Part shown: positions 5,902 through 6,659 of the stretch, piece by piece
Layout: every line of letters starts with the position of its first letter
Numbering within the stretch: the first letter of the stretch is position 1
NCBI GenBank assembly: GCA_023417665.1
Contig: JAEZFA010000275.1
Location: 1 to 6,659, forward strand
Length of the DNA: 6,659 nt
DNA from: Pseudomonadota bacterium
GTDB lineage: Bacteria > Pseudomonadota > Alphaproteobacteria > Rhizobiales > Xanthobacteraceae
Reading direction: 5' to 3'
The notes under the pieces: model-generated
What the model saw: only the letters and a program-made list of their open reading frames with translations
Databases searched by the model: none
Told to the model about the DNA's origin: nothing
Translations under genes and position numbers: made by a program

Positions 5902-6659
5902 TGGCAAGCTTCGCTTCGACTGGAGATCTCTCGGAAAAGAAAGTCACTTTTGAAGAGATCGGCCGCGATCTCTACGCCTTCACCGCCGAAGGCGATCCGA
6001 ACTCGGGCATCATTGTCGGCGACGACGGCGTGATGGTGATCGACGCGCAGGCGACGCCGGTAATGGCGAAAGACGTCATCGAGCGCGTGAAGAAGGTCAC
6101 CGACAAGCCGATCACGCATGTTCTGCTCACGCATTATCACGCGGTCCGCGTGCTTGGCGCATCTGCGTACAACGCAAAAGCCATACTCGCCTCCGATGCG
6201 ACCCGCGACCTCATCGTCGAGCGCGGCAAGCAGGATATGGATTCGGAGATCGGCCGTTTCCCGCGCCTGTTTCGAGCGGAGGAGTCCATTCCGGGGCTTA
6301 CCTGGCCGACCATCACCTTTGCGCGCGATCTCACGGTCTGGCTCGGAAAACGCGAAGTGCGCATCCGTCACCTCGGCCGCGGGCACACCGCGGGCGATGT
6401 GGTCGCTTATGTGCCCGACGCCAATGTCGTGTTCTCCGGCGATCTCGTCGAATATCACTCGGCCTGTTACTGCGGCGACGCACACCTCAAGGACTGGCCG
6501 GAGACGCTGAAGCGTCTTGGCGAATTCAAGGCCAATGCGCTGGTGCCGGGCCGCGGCGCCGCGCTCGCAACGCCCGACAAGGTCCGCGACGGCATCGAAG
6601 GCACGCGGGATTTTCTGTCGGCGCTCTATGATTCCGCAAAGGCGGGCGTGGCCAAGGGC
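5901..6659 (+). CDS. MBL-fold protein with a degenerate second metal site (3' end outside window)
   Basis: The frame is open for 253 codons from the ATG at 5901 to the window edge; the C-terminus is missing. It belongs to the metallo-beta-lactamase fold of glyoxalase II-like hydrolases: GIIVGDDGVMVIDAQATP (36-53) is the usual first strands, followed by THYHAVRVLG (77-86), LGRGHTAGD (158-166), FSGDLVE (178-184) and LVPGRG (214-219). Compared with the canonical HxHxDH...H...D...H set, H78, H80, H162 and the bridging D181 are kept, but D becomes V82, H becomes R83, and the last H becomes R218. All three changes fall in the second metal site, so a mononuclear or otherwise altered centre is expected. 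Cys/His residues after D181 (H186, C189, C191, H195) could serve as replacement ligands. Start choice rests on the TAATG overlap with fahA, which implies translational coupling and a role with homogentisate catabolism; the substrate is unknown. Confidence 0.85.
   Translation, partial: MASFASTGDLSEKKVTFEEIGRDLYAFTAEGDPNSGIIVGDDGVMVIDAQATPVMAKDVIERVKKVTDKPITHVLLTHYHAVRVLGASAYNAKAILASDATRDLIVERGKQDMDSEIGRFPRLFRAEESIPGLTWPTITFARDLTVWLGKREVRIRHLGRGHTAGDVVAYVPDANVVFSGDLVEYHSACYCGDAHLKDWPETLKRLGEFKANALVPGRGAALATPDKVRDGIEGTRDFLSALYDSAKAGVAKG

Noticed and set aside
4756..5907. A 383-codon open frame on the minus strand, antisense to the hydrolase gene
   Set aside because: The sense strand encodes a complete FAH-family protein; the antisense product resembles no family and has shadow-like composition.

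Overview
The window is GC-rich, tightly packed chromosomal DNA with strong G/C third-position bias. The gene set (a DUF2865 secreted protein beside an alphaproteobacterial-style gltX, and a MarR-controlled homogentisate cluster with a short-type fumarylacetoacetate hydrolase) suggests an alphaproteobacterium, most likely a Hyphomicrobiales member near Bradyrhizobium/Rhodopseudomonas. That placement is inferred from recognised families, not from a search. I see no mobile element, RNA gene, CRISPR array or sign of recent transfer.

Layout: (1) 2-409, plus strand: the C-terminal end of glutamyl-tRNA synthetase. (2) 413-3419, minus strand, read right to left: a MarR regulator, then a PaiB-type FMN-binding protein (2 bp gap), then maleylacetoacetate isomerase maiA (13 bp gap), then after 76 bp a secreted cysteine-rich DUF2865 protein whose end lies 3 bp from the end of gltX. 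(3) 3420-3512: a 93-bp divergent control region. (4) 3513 to the right edge, plus strand: homogentisate 1,2-dioxygenase hmgA, then a short fumarylacetoacetate hydrolase (13 bp gap), then a metallo-beta-lactamase-fold protein (1-bp stop/start overlap) that runs off the window.

Together these genes encode the whole lower pathway of tyrosine/phenylalanine breakdown: homogentisate to maleylacetoacetate (HmgA), to fumarylacetoacetate (MaiA), to fumarate plus acetoacetate (Fah). The enzymes are split between two divergent transcription units meeting at the MarR gene, the obvious candidate regulator. The upstream enzyme (4-hydroxyphenylpyruvate dioxygenase) is not in the window.

The most interesting points are: the MBL-fold protein, which keeps the first metal site and the bridging Asp but has lost all three residues of the second site (D to V, H to R, H to R) while being translationally coupled to the hydrolase; an imperfect inverted repeat in the divergent promoter that could be the MarR operator; a perfect hairpin with a GNRA-type loop abutting the hmgA ribosome binding site; and a PaiB-type flavin-binding protein embedded in a tyrosine-catabolism operon.
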